Shown in pieces: positions 44,800 to 52,883 of a DNA stretch of 64,000 nucleotides; the stretch's first letter is position 1, and every line of letters begins with the position of its first letter. A model generated the notes under the pieces. It did no database searches. It was not told the DNA's origin and worked only from the letters and a program-made list of their open reading frames with translations. Where the stretch lies: NCBI GenBank assembly GCA_030425705.1, contig JAUHZU010000014.1, forward strand, positions 1 to 64,000, read 5' to 3'. This DNA comes from Phycisphaerae bacterium. Lineage in GTDB: Bacteria; Planctomycetota; Phycisphaerae; Phycisphaerales; Phycisphaeraceae. The translations under genes were made by a program, and so were the position numbers.

Positions 44800-46115
44800 T
44801 GACCCAGGCGATCCAGTCGTTTCTGATCCCCGGCAACGCCTCGTCGGCCGCGTCGTCGCCCCGTCAGGGTGCGGCGTCATTGTTTGAAGGCGAGCCGGTC
44901 GGCGCGGGCTTCGGCGAGCACCTCGCCGAGCAGTCGCGTCGTTCAGAGAAGCAGGCCGATCGGCGCGATGATGCGTCGACAAGGGTCAAGGAGAAAGAAC
45001 CGCAAGATGATCGAGCCGAGGGGGCTGATCGCACGCGCGATGAAGCTGCGGCCGTGAAAGAGAAGCCGTCCGAACGCGGCGAAGCGGACCGGGCCGACCA
45101 TGCAACAGCCGAGACGACCGAGCCGGTCGCTGAAGAGGCCGCGCCGGTGGCGGATGAGTCCGGCCTTGAAGCCGAAGACGCCGACCAAGCGTCACAACAA
45201 GTCAGCGAGGTGCTTGTCGGCCTGGTGGCTTCGGCCGAGTCCGCCGACACCAGCGCGTTGCAGTCCGCTCGTGCGGGCGAGACCTCGCGGCCGCAGCAGG
45301 CCAACTCGCGCACGGCCGAGCGGCTGGGTGAGCCGGCGGCGGCCCAGTCGTTGCAGCCCGCAACACACACCGAGACCGCGAACGCGGTTAAGCCCGTATC
45401 GACCGACGTCGCGGCGAACACCACCGCCGACCCATCGCAATCCGACCCGCTCGTCCTGCAAACGGCGTTGACCACCGCAGGCAAGGACGGCTCGGCCCAG
45501 GCCCCGATCAACCCTGTGGGGACGACCGCGCCGTCGGCGGTCGTCCCGGCCGAGGCGGCGCCCGCGACGCCGGGCGTCCAGCCGGGTGTTCCGGTGACGA
45601 ACTCGGCCGGCGCGCAGCTCGCCGACGCGCAGGTCGCCCGCGAGTCCGAGCAGGCCTCGCTCAACAACGCCCGCATCGCCCGCGGGCTGGCCAACGCGGT
45701 GCAGCAGCGCGGCGGCGCGGTCACGCTCCGCCTCACGCCGCCGGAGATCGGCACCGTCCGCATCCAGATGCAGATCACCGGCACGTCCCTCGCCGCGACG
45801 CTCCACACCGAGACGGCCTCCGCGCACCAGATGCTCACCCAGCAGCTCGGACAGCTCCGTGCATCCCTCGAATCGCAGGGGTTGTCCGTCGACCGCCTGC
45901 ATGTCCAGCAGATGCAGCAGGCCCAGGCCGGCACCGCCAACGAGCAGGCCGGCGACAATCCGCAGCAGCAGCCCAACGACGGGCGCAGCCGCGGGCAGCA
46001 GGACCGCACCGACCAGAACGCCCGCGGCGATACCCGCGATCGCGACGGCCGGCCCAATGCGCCACGCAACTTCGCAGAACACCTCGACGCGTCCGACGAA
46101 CACCCCGACGCCTAA
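44799..46115 (+). CDS. fliK: Flagellar hook-length control protein FliK
   Basis: The exported molecular ruler that switches the export gate from hook to filament substrates. The 438-residue protein has a low-complexity, charged and then Ala/Thr-rich ruler region (about 30-285) and the conserved C-terminal domain: QQRGGAVTLRLTPPEIGTVRIQMQITGTSLAATLHTETASAHQMLTQQLGQLRASLESQGLSVDRLHVQQM, containing the LxPPELGxVxV-type motif. The tail is Gln/Asp/Arg-rich. It starts on the last base of the previous stop (TGATG). Confidence 0.92.
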   Translation: MTQAIQSFLIPGNASSAASSPRQGAASLFEGEPVGAGFGEHLAEQSRRSEKQADRRDDASTRVKEKEPQDDRAEGADRTRDEAAAVKEKPSERGEADRADHATAETTEPVAEEAAPVADESGLEAEDADQASQQVSEVLVGLVASAESADTSALQSARAGETSRPQQANSRTAERLGEPAAAQSLQPATHTETANAVKPVSTDVAANTTADPSQSDPLVLQTALTTAGKDGSAQAPINPVGTTAPSAVVPAEAAPATPGVQPGVPVTNSAGAQLADAQVARESEQASLNNARIARGLANAVQQRGGAVTLRLTPPEIGTVRIQMQITGTSLAATLHTETASAHQMLTQQLGQLRASLESQGLSVDRLHVQQMQQAQAGTANEQAGDNPQQQPNDGRSRGQQDRTDQNARGDTRDRDGRPNAPRNFAEHLDASDEHPDA

Positions 46116-46136
46116 ACACCCCGCCCAGGACCCGCC

Positions 46137-46769
46137 ATGTCAGCAGCGATCGGCAGCGCCGCCACCACCGCCACACAGAACACGAACCAGACGGGCAACG
46201 CCTACGCGGAGCTCAGCTCCGGGGAGTTCCTGCAGATCATCCTTTCGGAACTGACCAACCAGGACCCGCTCGCGCCCAACGACACGACCGCGATCCTCGA
46301 ACAGCTCTCCAGCATCCGCAACATCGAGAGCCAGACGACACTGGAGGGCAAGTTCGATGCGCTGGTGACGCAGAACGCGATCTCCAGCAGCGCGAACATG
46401 ATCGGCAAGTATGTCCAAGGGCTCAACGCCTCGAACAACAGCGTGTCCGGCGTCGTGACCTCGCTCACGATTGAAGACGGCAAGCCGGTGCTCCGCCTCA
46501 GCGACGGCTCGTCCCTCGCCGCGGACCGGGTCACACAGGTGCAGGCCGGCGAAGCCAACGGCTCGCAACTGCTCGGCGGGATCGACCCGGAATCGCTCCT
46601 CGGCATGCTGGTTGCTGGTACGGGGCAGAACGGCCAGTCCGTCACCGGCGTGGTGACGGGGATCCGCTTTGAGTCGGGCGTCCCGTACTTCGAGCTGGAC
46701 ACCGGCGTGGCCATGCCGTTCTCCGGTCTGCGGGCCGTACGCCCCCTGACCGATACCGACGCGGGTTGA
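46137..46769 (+). CDS. flgD: Flagellar hook capping protein FlgD
   Basis: FlgD forms the cap on which hook subunits polymerise. The 210-residue protein has the N-terminal signature LSSGEFLQIILSELTNQDPLAPNDTTAILEQLSSIRNIESQTTLEGKF, with FLxxLxxxLxNQDPLxP, then an Ig/tudor-like region (NMIGKYVQGLNASNNSVSGVVTSLTIEDGKPVLRLSDGSSL). The second half replaces the usual FlgD_ig domain with a shorter one. It precedes flgE with one small gene between. Confidence 0.93.
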   Translation: MSAAIGSAATTATQNTNQTGNAYAELSSGEFLQIILSELTNQDPLAPNDTTAILEQLSSIRNIESQTTLEGKFDALVTQNAISSSANMIGKYVQGLNASNNSVSGVVTSLTIEDGKPVLRLSDGSSLAADRVTQVQAGEANGSQLLGGIDPESLLGMLVAGTGQNGQSVTGVVTGIRFESGVPYFELDTGVAMPFSGLRAVRPLTDTDAG

Positions 46770-46799
46770 TCGAAGCAGACACCAAGGGCCTGAACCACG

Positions 46800-47093
46800 T
46801 TGTCCACCGACCCGACCCAATTGCTGAGGATGCTGGAGCCGGCCGTGCGGCCCGGCGGGGCGTCGCAAGTTGCGCCCGACCGCGCAGATCCCGCGCCGTT
46901 CGAGAGCCGCCCGTTCGATCAGCTCCTTCAAGAAGCACAGAAGCAAACCGCGTCGCCGGACGACACCGACGCAGAACACCCCGCAACGCGCCCCCTCGCG
47001 GACCTCGCCGACATCACCCGGATCGAGAACGCATCGCTGCGTCGGCAGCTCGAATCCGCACGCCACGCCGGAACTACGAACGCGACCCCGTGA
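46800..47093 (+). CDS. Small unknown protein between flgD and flgE
   Basis: Up to 97 residues from a TTG start at 46800 (ATG 46830 is the first ATG). The phrases PFESRPFDQLLQEAQKQ and LADITRIENASLRRQLESARH suggest a short exported-type N-terminus and a helix. In many genomes this place holds a flagellar operon protein of the TIGR02530 type, and the F-x-x-L-L-Q-E phrase is similar, but the C-terminal DNA-binding-like part seen there is absent. A truncated or divergent relative is possible. Confidence 0.5.
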   Translation: MSTDPTQLLRMLEPAVRPGGASQVAPDRADPAPFESRPFDQLLQEAQKQTASPDDTDAEHPATRPLADLADITRIENASLRRQLESARHAGTTNATP

Positions 47094-47141
47094 CTCACGA
47101 CCAGACCGCCGGGCAACCGGAACACCTCGGAGAAGTAGGCC

Positions 47142-48854
47142 ATGCCGCTCACCACCTCGCTGTACACCGGGCTCACCGGCCTGCAGACCAACTCGCAGAT
47201 GCTTGACGTCGTCGGCAACAACATCGCCAACGTCAACACCACCGCCTTCAAGGCCAGCACCGCGACCTTCCAGACCCAGGTCTCGCAGATCCTCTCCAAC
47301 GGCTCGGCACCCAGCGCGCCCCTCGGCGGCACCAACCCCTCGCAGGTCGGGCTCGGCACTCGGCTGGCCGCGATCAGCCGGAACTTCAACGATGGCGGCC
47401 TCCAGCCCACCGGCGTCGCGACGCACGCCGCCATTGAGGGCGACGGCTTCTTCATCGTCGATATCGGCGGGGCCCAGCGCTACACCCGCGACGGCACGTT
47501 CACACTCGACCGCGACTTTAACCTGGTCACCTCCGGCGGCGGACGCGTCCAGGGCTTCGGCGTCGACGGCGAGTACCAGATCATCGACGGCCTGCTCCAG
47601 GACATCAACATCCCCATCGGCGTCCTCACCATCGCCGAGGCCACCGAGAACGTGAACTTCTCCGGCAACCTGAACGCCGACGGCGAAGTCGCCACGCTCG
47701 GCTCGGTCGTCACCACCGACCCGATCTTCTCGGATGCGGGTGCTACGGTCCCCGCCGTCGCGGGCGATGCGCTCACCGGCCTGTTCGACGGCACGGGCAC
47801 CTCGATGTTCACGCTTGGCGACGTGCTTACCTTCACCGGCGTGACCCGCGGCGGCGCGAACATCCCCGACGCCACCTTCGAGGTCGGGCCCGCCAACACG
47901 ACCGGCTCGGACGGCTTCGGCTCGACCCTCGCCGACCTCATGGCCTTCATGCAGAGCATCTCCGGCATCGACCCGACCCAGGCCGGCAGCCCGGGCGTCA
48001 CTGTCACCGCGGCGGGCGAGATCCAGGTCACCGGCAACCTTGGCACGGCCAACAGCGTCATCTTCGAGACCACCGACATCATCACCAACCAGGGCACCAC
48101 CAACGCCCAGCCGTTCACCTGGAACAACACCCAGGACGCGACCGGCGAGTCGGTCCGCACGACGTTTGTCGCGTACGACTCGCTCGGGACCGCGTTGACC
48201 ATCGACCTCACGCTCGTGCTTGACACCGCCGACAACTCCGGCACGACCTGGCGATTCTTCACGCACTCGGCGGACGACACCGACGTCGAGACCTTCCTCG
48301 GCTCGGGCACGATCCAGTTCGACACCAGCGGCCAGTACATCGGCGCGAATAACAACACGATCAGCATCGACCGCAACAACACCGGCGCGCTCAGCCCCCA
48401 GCCGATCACGCTGAACTTCAGCGACCAGTTCGGCGCGGTGACCTCGCTGGCCGACAGCAACAGCCAGGTCTCCTCCATCGGGCAGGACGGCACGCCGATC
48501 GGCACGCTCGAAGACTTCAGCATCAGCGAGGACGGCACGATCGTCGGTGTGTTCTCCAACTCCCTGCTCCGCGACCTGGGGCAGATCACCCTCGCGACCT
48601 TCTCCAACAACCAGGGCCTGCTCGAAGTTGGCGGCAACCTCTACACGAACACGTCCAACTCCGGGACCCCGCAGGTCGTCACGCCCGGCAGCGGCGGGGC
48701 GGGGCGGGTGATCGGCCGTGCCGTGGAGCTCAGCAACGTCGACCTGTCGCAGGAGTTCATCAACCTTATCAACGCCCAGACGGGCTTCAGCGCCAACTCG
48801 CGGGTGATCTCCACCAGCGAGCAGCTCATCCAGCAGCTGTTGCAGACCATCTAA
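47142..48854 (+). CDS. flgE: Flagellar hook protein FlgE
   Basis: The subunit of the universal joint between motor and filament. The 570-residue protein has the N-terminal packing helix with LYTGLTGLQTNSQMLDVVGNNIANVNTTAFKAST, then AIEGDGFFIV and YTRDGTFTLDRDFNLVTSGGGRVQGFGVD, a large variable middle region (about 150-420, outer hook surface), and the C-terminal helix VDLSQEFINLINAQTGFSANSRVISTSEQLIQQLLQTI. Length is above the E. coli size because of the middle insertions. Confidence 0.96.
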   Translation: MPLTTSLYTGLTGLQTNSQMLDVVGNNIANVNTTAFKASTATFQTQVSQILSNGSAPSAPLGGTNPSQVGLGTRLAAISRNFNDGGLQPTGVATHAAIEGDGFFIVDIGGAQRYTRDGTFTLDRDFNLVTSGGGRVQGFGVDGEYQIIDGLLQDINIPIGVLTIAEATENVNFSGNLNADGEVATLGSVVTTDPIFSDAGATVPAVAGDALTGLFDGTGTSMFTLGDVLTFTGVTRGGANIPDATFEVGPANTTGSDGFGSTLADLMAFMQSISGIDPTQAGSPGVTVTAAGEIQVTGNLGTANSVIFETTDIITNQGTTNAQPFTWNNTQDATGESVRTTFVAYDSLGTALTIDLTLVLDTADNSGTTWRFFTHSADDTDVETFLGSGTIQFDTSGQYIGANNNTISIDRNNTGALSPQPITLNFSDQFGAVTSLADSNSQVSSIGQDGTPIGTLEDFSISEDGTIVGVFSNSLLRDLGQITLATFSNNQGLLEVGGNLYTNTSNSGTPQVVTPGSGGAGRVIGRAVELSNVDLSQEFINLINAQTGFSANSRVISTSEQLIQQLLQTI

Positions 48855-48877
48855 CCCACGGCGGTGACCCCTGACGC

Positions 48878-49075
48878 ATGATTACCGTGACGCGCCTCAA
48901 CGGCCGGAAGCTCGTGATCAACGCCGAACTCATCAAGACCGTCGAGTCCAACCCCGACACGACGATCAAGCTGACGACCGGCGACACCATGCTCGTCAAG
49001 GAGACGATGCAGGAGGTCGTCGAGTTGGCGGTGGACTACGGCCGATCGCTGCGCAAGCTCCTGCCGCCGACCTGA
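48878..49075 (+). CDS. FlbD family flagellar protein
   Basis: A 65-residue protein matching the small FlbD/SwrD family: MITVTRLNGRKLVINAELIKTVESNPDTTIKLTTGDTMLVKETMQEVVELAVDYGRSL. It lies, as usual for the family, between flgE and motA/fliL; SwrD is needed for motor power in Bacillus. It should not be confused with the Caulobacter response regulator also named FlbD. Confidence 0.9.
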   Translation: MITVTRLNGRKLVINAELIKTVESNPDTTIKLTTGDTMLVKETMQEVVELAVDYGRSLRKLLPPT

Positions 49076-49238
49076 GCGCGGGGAAGGTCCGGTAACCCGG
49101 CGGGTGTTGCGTTCGCGACGAAAAAGACAGGAAAATACGTGCTGTTTCGGTGTCGCGGGCGGTGCCGGTTTTTCGAAGCGGCGTGCCGGACCAGACCGAT
49201 AAGCACCCTGTCGGACTCAACGGAATTCGGGCAAGACC

Positions 49239-50009
49239 ATGGACCTCGGCACGATCTTCGGCTTCATCGGCACCTGGCTGCTGATCATCGCGACGCTGCT
49301 CCTGGGCGGCAGCGTGATGACCTACGTCGATATCCCGTCGGTGGTCCTCGTCTTCGGCGCGTCCTTCACCGTGCTCTTCTTCGCGATCCCGGCGCGGCAT
49401 GTGAAGGGGATCGTCGCGGTCACGAAGAAGGCGTTCTTCTACAAGCCGCAGGCGATCGACAAGCTGATCGAAGACATGGTGTCCTACGCCGAGATCGCCC
49501 GCCGCGACGGCATCCTCTCGCTCGAGAACGCGGTCAAGGACATCGACGACCCGTTCATCGTGCAGGGCATCCAGATGGCGGTCGACGGCACGGACCCGGA
49601 GCTGATCGAGCAGGTCATGATCAACGACCTGGACAACCTCGCCGAGCGCCACGACAACGGCAAGTTCATCTACGACACGATGGGCAAGTACGCCCCGGCG
49701 ATCGGCATGATCGGGACGCTGATCGGCCTGGTCGCCATGCTCGCGGACCTGTCCGACCCCGCCGCCATCGGCGCGGGCCTGGCCGTCGCCCTGCTCACCA
49801 CGCTCTACGGCGCGATCGTCTCCAACGCCGTCGCCGGACCCATCGCCGACCGCCTCTCCAAGCGCTCGGCCGAGGAGATCATGTACAAGACCGTGATCGT
49901 CAAGGGCGTCATGGCCATCCAGTCCGGCGACAACCCGCGCGTCGTCGAGCAGAAGCTCCGCACCTTCCTCCCGCCGTCGCAGCGGCCGGCCGAGGAAGAG
50001 GCGGCGTAG
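49239..50009 (+). CDS. motA: Flagellar stator protein MotA (MotA/PomA type)
   Basis: The inner-membrane stator subunit that forms the ion channel with MotB. The 256-residue protein has four helices: two at the N-terminus (FIGTWLLIIATLLLGGSVMTYV; VVLVFGASFTVLFFAIPA) and two later (APAIGMIGTLIGLVAMLADL with the channel prolines; AGLAVALLTTLYGAIVSNAVAGPIADRL). The cytosolic loop holds the charged residues that press on FliG (ARRDGILSLENAVKD). The upstream 160-nt gap contains ACCGATAA (49195-49202), a near sigma28 -10. Confidence 0.95.
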   Translation: MDLGTIFGFIGTWLLIIATLLLGGSVMTYVDIPSVVLVFGASFTVLFFAIPARHVKGIVAVTKKAFFYKPQAIDKLIEDMVSYAEIARRDGILSLENAVKDIDDPFIVQGIQMAVDGTDPELIEQVMINDLDNLAERHDNGKFIYDTMGKYAPAIGMIGTLIGLVAMLADLSDPAAIGAGLAVALLTTLYGAIVSNAVAGPIADRLSKRSAEEIMYKTVIVKGVMAIQSGDNPRVVEQKLRTFLPPSQRPAEEEAA

Positions 50010-50045
50010 CCGGCCCGAGGCATCACCCCGCGAACGGCTCAACGC

Positions 50046-50834
50046 ATGCCGAAGAAGACCTGCAAATGTAAAGAGGGCTCGCCCGAGTGGATGACCACGT
50101 TCGCGGACATGGTCACGCTCCTGCTGTGCTTCTTCGTGCTCATCGTCTCCTTCTCCGAGATCAAGAAGGAAGACCAGTACATGTCCGTCGTCGAGCACAT
50201 CCAGGAGGCGTTTGGCATGATGGGCGGGGGCGGCCGGCTGCCGACGGACGACGACCCGGCCCTGTCGCTGATCCAGCGCCTCGAGGCGCTTCGGCTGCAG
50301 AACGAGCGCGTCCCCAACCGCTCGAATATCAAGGACCCGGGGCAGACCGGCCGGGAGTCGCGGGTCACGACGATCCGCGAGGGCACGCAGTACGCCGTCG
50401 GCGGGGGGGTGCGGTTCGAGCCGGACTCCGCCGAGCTGACCCTCGAGGCCCGCGCCGCGCTGATCGACCTGGTCGAGCGCAACAACCTGACCGGCACAAA
50501 GAACAAGATCCAACTCACCGGCCACGCCGGGGCGTTGGAGCTGCTCGAGCCGGGCGTGGCGCCGTCGGAAGACCGCACGGCGATGTTGAATGAACTGGGC
50601 TACCGACGGGCGAGTGCGGTGTTCACTTTCCTCACCGGCCCGGACATGCCCGAGGGGCTGCGGCTTGACCCGGATCGTTTCCGAATTGGCAGCAGCGGTG
50701 CAAGCGAGCCGATCAACGCCCGCGCACAGAGCTCGGCCGATGCGCGGGTAAACCGCCGGGTGGATGTTGTCGTGAGCGAGAACGTGGTCGAGGACTTCCA
50801 GGACAACGGTGCCGGCCAGCCCGCGATGCCGTGA
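50046..50834 (+). CDS. motB: Flagellar stator protein MotB
   Basis: The 262-residue protein starts with a cytosolic CKCKEGSPEWM stretch, then the single channel helix TTFADMVTLLLCFFVLIVSFSEI, in which Asp21 is the ion-binding residue. The plug region follows. The OmpA-like peptidoglycan-binding domain (residues about 120-250) has FEPDSAELTLEARAALIDLV, ITLTGHA-type KIQLTGHAG and the ending SSADARVNRRVDVVVSE. It probably acts with MotA 36 nt upstream. The coupling ion (proton or sodium) cannot be told from sequence alone. Confidence 0.95.
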   Translation: MPKKTCKCKEGSPEWMTTFADMVTLLLCFFVLIVSFSEIKKEDQYMSVVEHIQEAFGMMGGGGRLPTDDDPALSLIQRLEALRLQNERVPNRSNIKDPGQTGRESRVTTIREGTQYAVGGGVRFEPDSAELTLEARAALIDLVERNNLTGTKNKIQLTGHAGALELLEPGVAPSEDRTAMLNELGYRRASAVFTFLTGPDMPEGLRLDPDRFRIGSSGASEPINARAQSSADARVNRRVDVVVSENVVEDFQDNGAGQPAMP

Positions 50835-50914
50835 ACCGCGCTCGCCGCCTGCGCCACACATCCGCGTTCATGCGCAAAATCTGCGGGTCGGGCTAGCGAT
50901 CCCCCGCCGTTTCG

Positions 50915-50922
50915 GCCGATAA
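50915..50922 (+). promoter_or_regulatory. Sigma28-like -10 element before fliL
   Basis: An exact GCCGATAA, 47 nt before the fliL ATG, within the 135-nt motB-fliL gap. A -35 match is weak (TAGCGATC at 50894). It repeats the element at 33298 and, nearly, the one at 49195, all in gaps that precede flagellar genes. Confidence 0.4.
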
Positions 50923-50969
50923 ATACCCGGTATGCACCCGCCCCCACGGCGGGACCCCGGAGATGAGTC

Positions 50970-51527
50970 ATGGCAGACGACGCAAACACCGAATCCGACG
51001 CACCGGCCAAGAAGAAAAAGCTCCCGATGACCATCATCGTCATCGCCGCGGTCATGCTGGTTGAGGCCGTCGTCCTCGGCGGGCTCTTCATGGCCTTCGG
51101 CGCGAAGCCGGATGTCGCGGAGGCCCATGAACTCGAGAAGGACGAGCTGGCGGCGGAGGAAGAGCTCGTCGAGATCATGCTGATCGCCGACAAGTTCCAG
51201 AACAGCCGGCAGGGGGCACAGGCCTTCCTGTACGACACCTCTATCTACGTGCTGATCAAGCGGAAGAACCGCGGGACGGCCGAGGAGATCGAGGCGGGCG
51301 GCGGGTTCGAGGCCCGCGTCGCGGAGAACGTCGGCCGGGTACGGGGCGAGGTGGTCGAGATCTTCGCCCGTGCCGAGCCGGCCCACCTGAACGAGCCGGG
51401 CCACGAGACGATCCGCCGGCTGATCCTCGAGAAGTGTCAGGCACGGTTCGGCAAGGACGCCGACGGCGAGTACATCGTGCAGGACGTGGTGATCAGCGAC
51501 TGGAAGCGTTTCAGCGCCGACATGTAG
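50970..51527 (+). CDS. fliL: Flagellar basal body-associated protein FliL
   Basis: The 185-residue protein has a lysine-rich start (KKKKLPM), one membrane helix (TIIVIAAVMLVEAVVLGGLFMAFG, residues about 20-43), and a periplasmic SPFH-like domain with FLYDTSIYVLIKRKN, VRGEVVEIFARAEPAHLNEPGHETIRRLILEKCQARFG and VQDVVISDWKRF. FliL rings support stators. It is less conserved than the rest, but size, topology and place are right. GGAG lies 8 nt before the ATG. Confidence 0.85.
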   Translation: MADDANTESDAPAKKKKLPMTIIVIAAVMLVEAVVLGGLFMAFGAKPDVAEAHELEKDELAAEEELVEIMLIADKFQNSRQGAQAFLYDTSIYVLIKRKNRGTAEEIEAGGGFEARVAENVGRVRGEVVEIFARAEPAHLNEPGHETIRRLILEKCQARFGKDADGEYIVQDVVISDWKRFSADM

Positions 51528-51542
51528 CCCAAGGACGCAGGC

Positions 51543-51971
51543 ATGAGTGACGAGTCGATCAACGCCGAAGACGCCGCCAGCGAAGCGCTGGCCGAGGCCC
51601 AGCAGCAGGTCAACGCGCTGCAGGGCGCGGTCGCGGAGATCGCCGGACAGGCCGCCGCCGAGGGCGGCATCGACATGCTCGGCGATGTCGAATTGAACGT
51701 GACGGTCGAGCTCGGCCGGACCGAGATGCTGGTCGAAGACGTGCTGAAGCTGGGCAGCGGCAGCGTGGTCGAGCTGAACAAGCTCGCGGGCGACCCGGTG
51801 GACGTCTTTGTCAACGGCCGGCTGATCGCGCGGGGCGAGGTGCTGGTCCTGAACGACAACTTCTGTATCCGTGTGAGCGAGATCGTCGCGGGCATCGATG
51901 AGTCCGATGCCGACGACGCCGAGGATTCGTTGATCGGCCAGCCGGTGGAAGCCGTCGAGTCCGCCGGCTAG
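51543..51971 (+). CDS. fliN: Flagellar motor switch protein FliN
   Basis: The 142-residue protein has a 45-residue acidic helix followed by the SpoA/FliN domain: [68 protein letters not shown], which contains the hallmark ELGRT and NGxLIARGEVVVxxDxFxIR phrases. It forms the lower C ring. The gene directly follows fliL; fliM, the normal gene in between, is missing here. The C-terminal tail is acidic. Confidence 0.95.
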   Translation: MSDESINAEDAASEALAEAQQQVNALQGAVAEIAGQAAAEGGIDMLGDVELNVTVELGRTEMLVEDVLKLGSGSVVELNKLAGDPVDVFVNGRLIARGEVLVLNDNFCIRVSEIVAGIDESDADDAEDSLIGQPVEAVESAG

Positions 51972-52118
51972 TTGTGGAAAACATGGGGCGTGCCTAAGTC
52001 TGATACGCTTCGCAAGTAACGAACGGTGGCGGGGTGGCTGGGCCGGCAGGATGCCGGGCCCCCACAGACAACCCGCCGGGTACCGCGAGCGATAGGCCAT
52101 GGAGGGCCGAGCGTGCGG

Positions 52119-52883
52119 ATGGACAAGCTCAACCTGGGTCGGCCTTCCGCTGTCGCGCTGTTGCTGTGCGCCGGCCTGCTGTTGTTTCCGAGCCCAGCCA
52201 TCGCTCAGCAGGGCGACGATACTGTCGCGGCCGGGCCCAACACCCCGACCCTCGACGAAGCCGTGGACGAGTTGTCGACTGTTCCCGCAGCCGACAACCC
52301 GCAGGAGCGTCTGCCGCTCGGGCCGATGGCGGGCAACGAGGCGGACACGATCCCGCGTAACAGCGAAGCGCCGGCCGGGGGGTGGGTGATGAACACCCTG
52401 GCGGCGCTGGGTGTTGTCATCGGCCTGGTCTTCGCGGTGCGCTGGGCGGCGCGGAAATGGGGCGGGCTCCGTGGGACCGGCGTCCGGGTCAACGCGAGCC
52501 CGATCGTTGAGGTGCTGAGCCGGACCTCCGTCGCGCCGCGTAACCACGTCGTGCTGCTGCGTGTCGGCTCGCGGATCCTTGTGGTCAACGATGGTACAGC
52601 GGGCATGCGCACCCTCGCCACGGTCGAAGACCCCGACGAGGTGGCCGGGCTGCTTCAGTCGGTCGAGGCCGCGCGGGAGGCGAGTCTGTCCAACAGCTTC
52701 AGCCGGGCGATGTCCAAGCTGTCCAACCAGTGGTCGGCGGCCGAGCGGGATGAGGAGATCGGCGGCGACGACGCGGAGACCGGGGTCGACCAGGTGCGCG
52801 GCGCGCTCAGCGGCCTGCGGGACCGTCTGCGGTTGACGACGGGCGGGGCCACCGGGGACCTGGCGCAGGGGGATGCGCGATGA
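52119..52883 (+). CDS. fliO: Flagellar biosynthetic protein FliO
   Basis: FliO helps assemble the FliP pore. A signal-like helix at the start (AVALLLCAGLLLFPSPAIAQ) precedes an acidic periplasmic segment and a second helix (MNTLAALGVVIGLVFAVRWAARKWGG), then the FliO domain: VNASPIVEVLSRTSVAPRNHVVLLRVGSRILVVNDGTAGMRTLATVEDPDEVAGLL. The 254-residue size exceeds that of E. coli FliO, mainly from the signal region and C-terminal tail. ATG 52119 is chosen; GTG 52113 is in frame. It overlaps fliP by 4 nt. Confidence 0.87.
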   Translation: MDKLNLGRPSAVALLLCAGLLLFPSPAIAQQGDDTVAAGPNTPTLDEAVDELSTVPAADNPQERLPLGPMAGNEADTIPRNSEAPAGGWVMNTLAALGVVIGLVFAVRWAARKWGGLRGTGVRVNASPIVEVLSRTSVAPRNHVVLLRVGSRILVVNDGTAGMRTLATVEDPDEVAGLLQSVEAAREASLSNSFSRAMSKLSNQWSAAERDEEIGGDDAETGVDQVRGALSGLRDRLRLTTGGATGDLAQGDAR

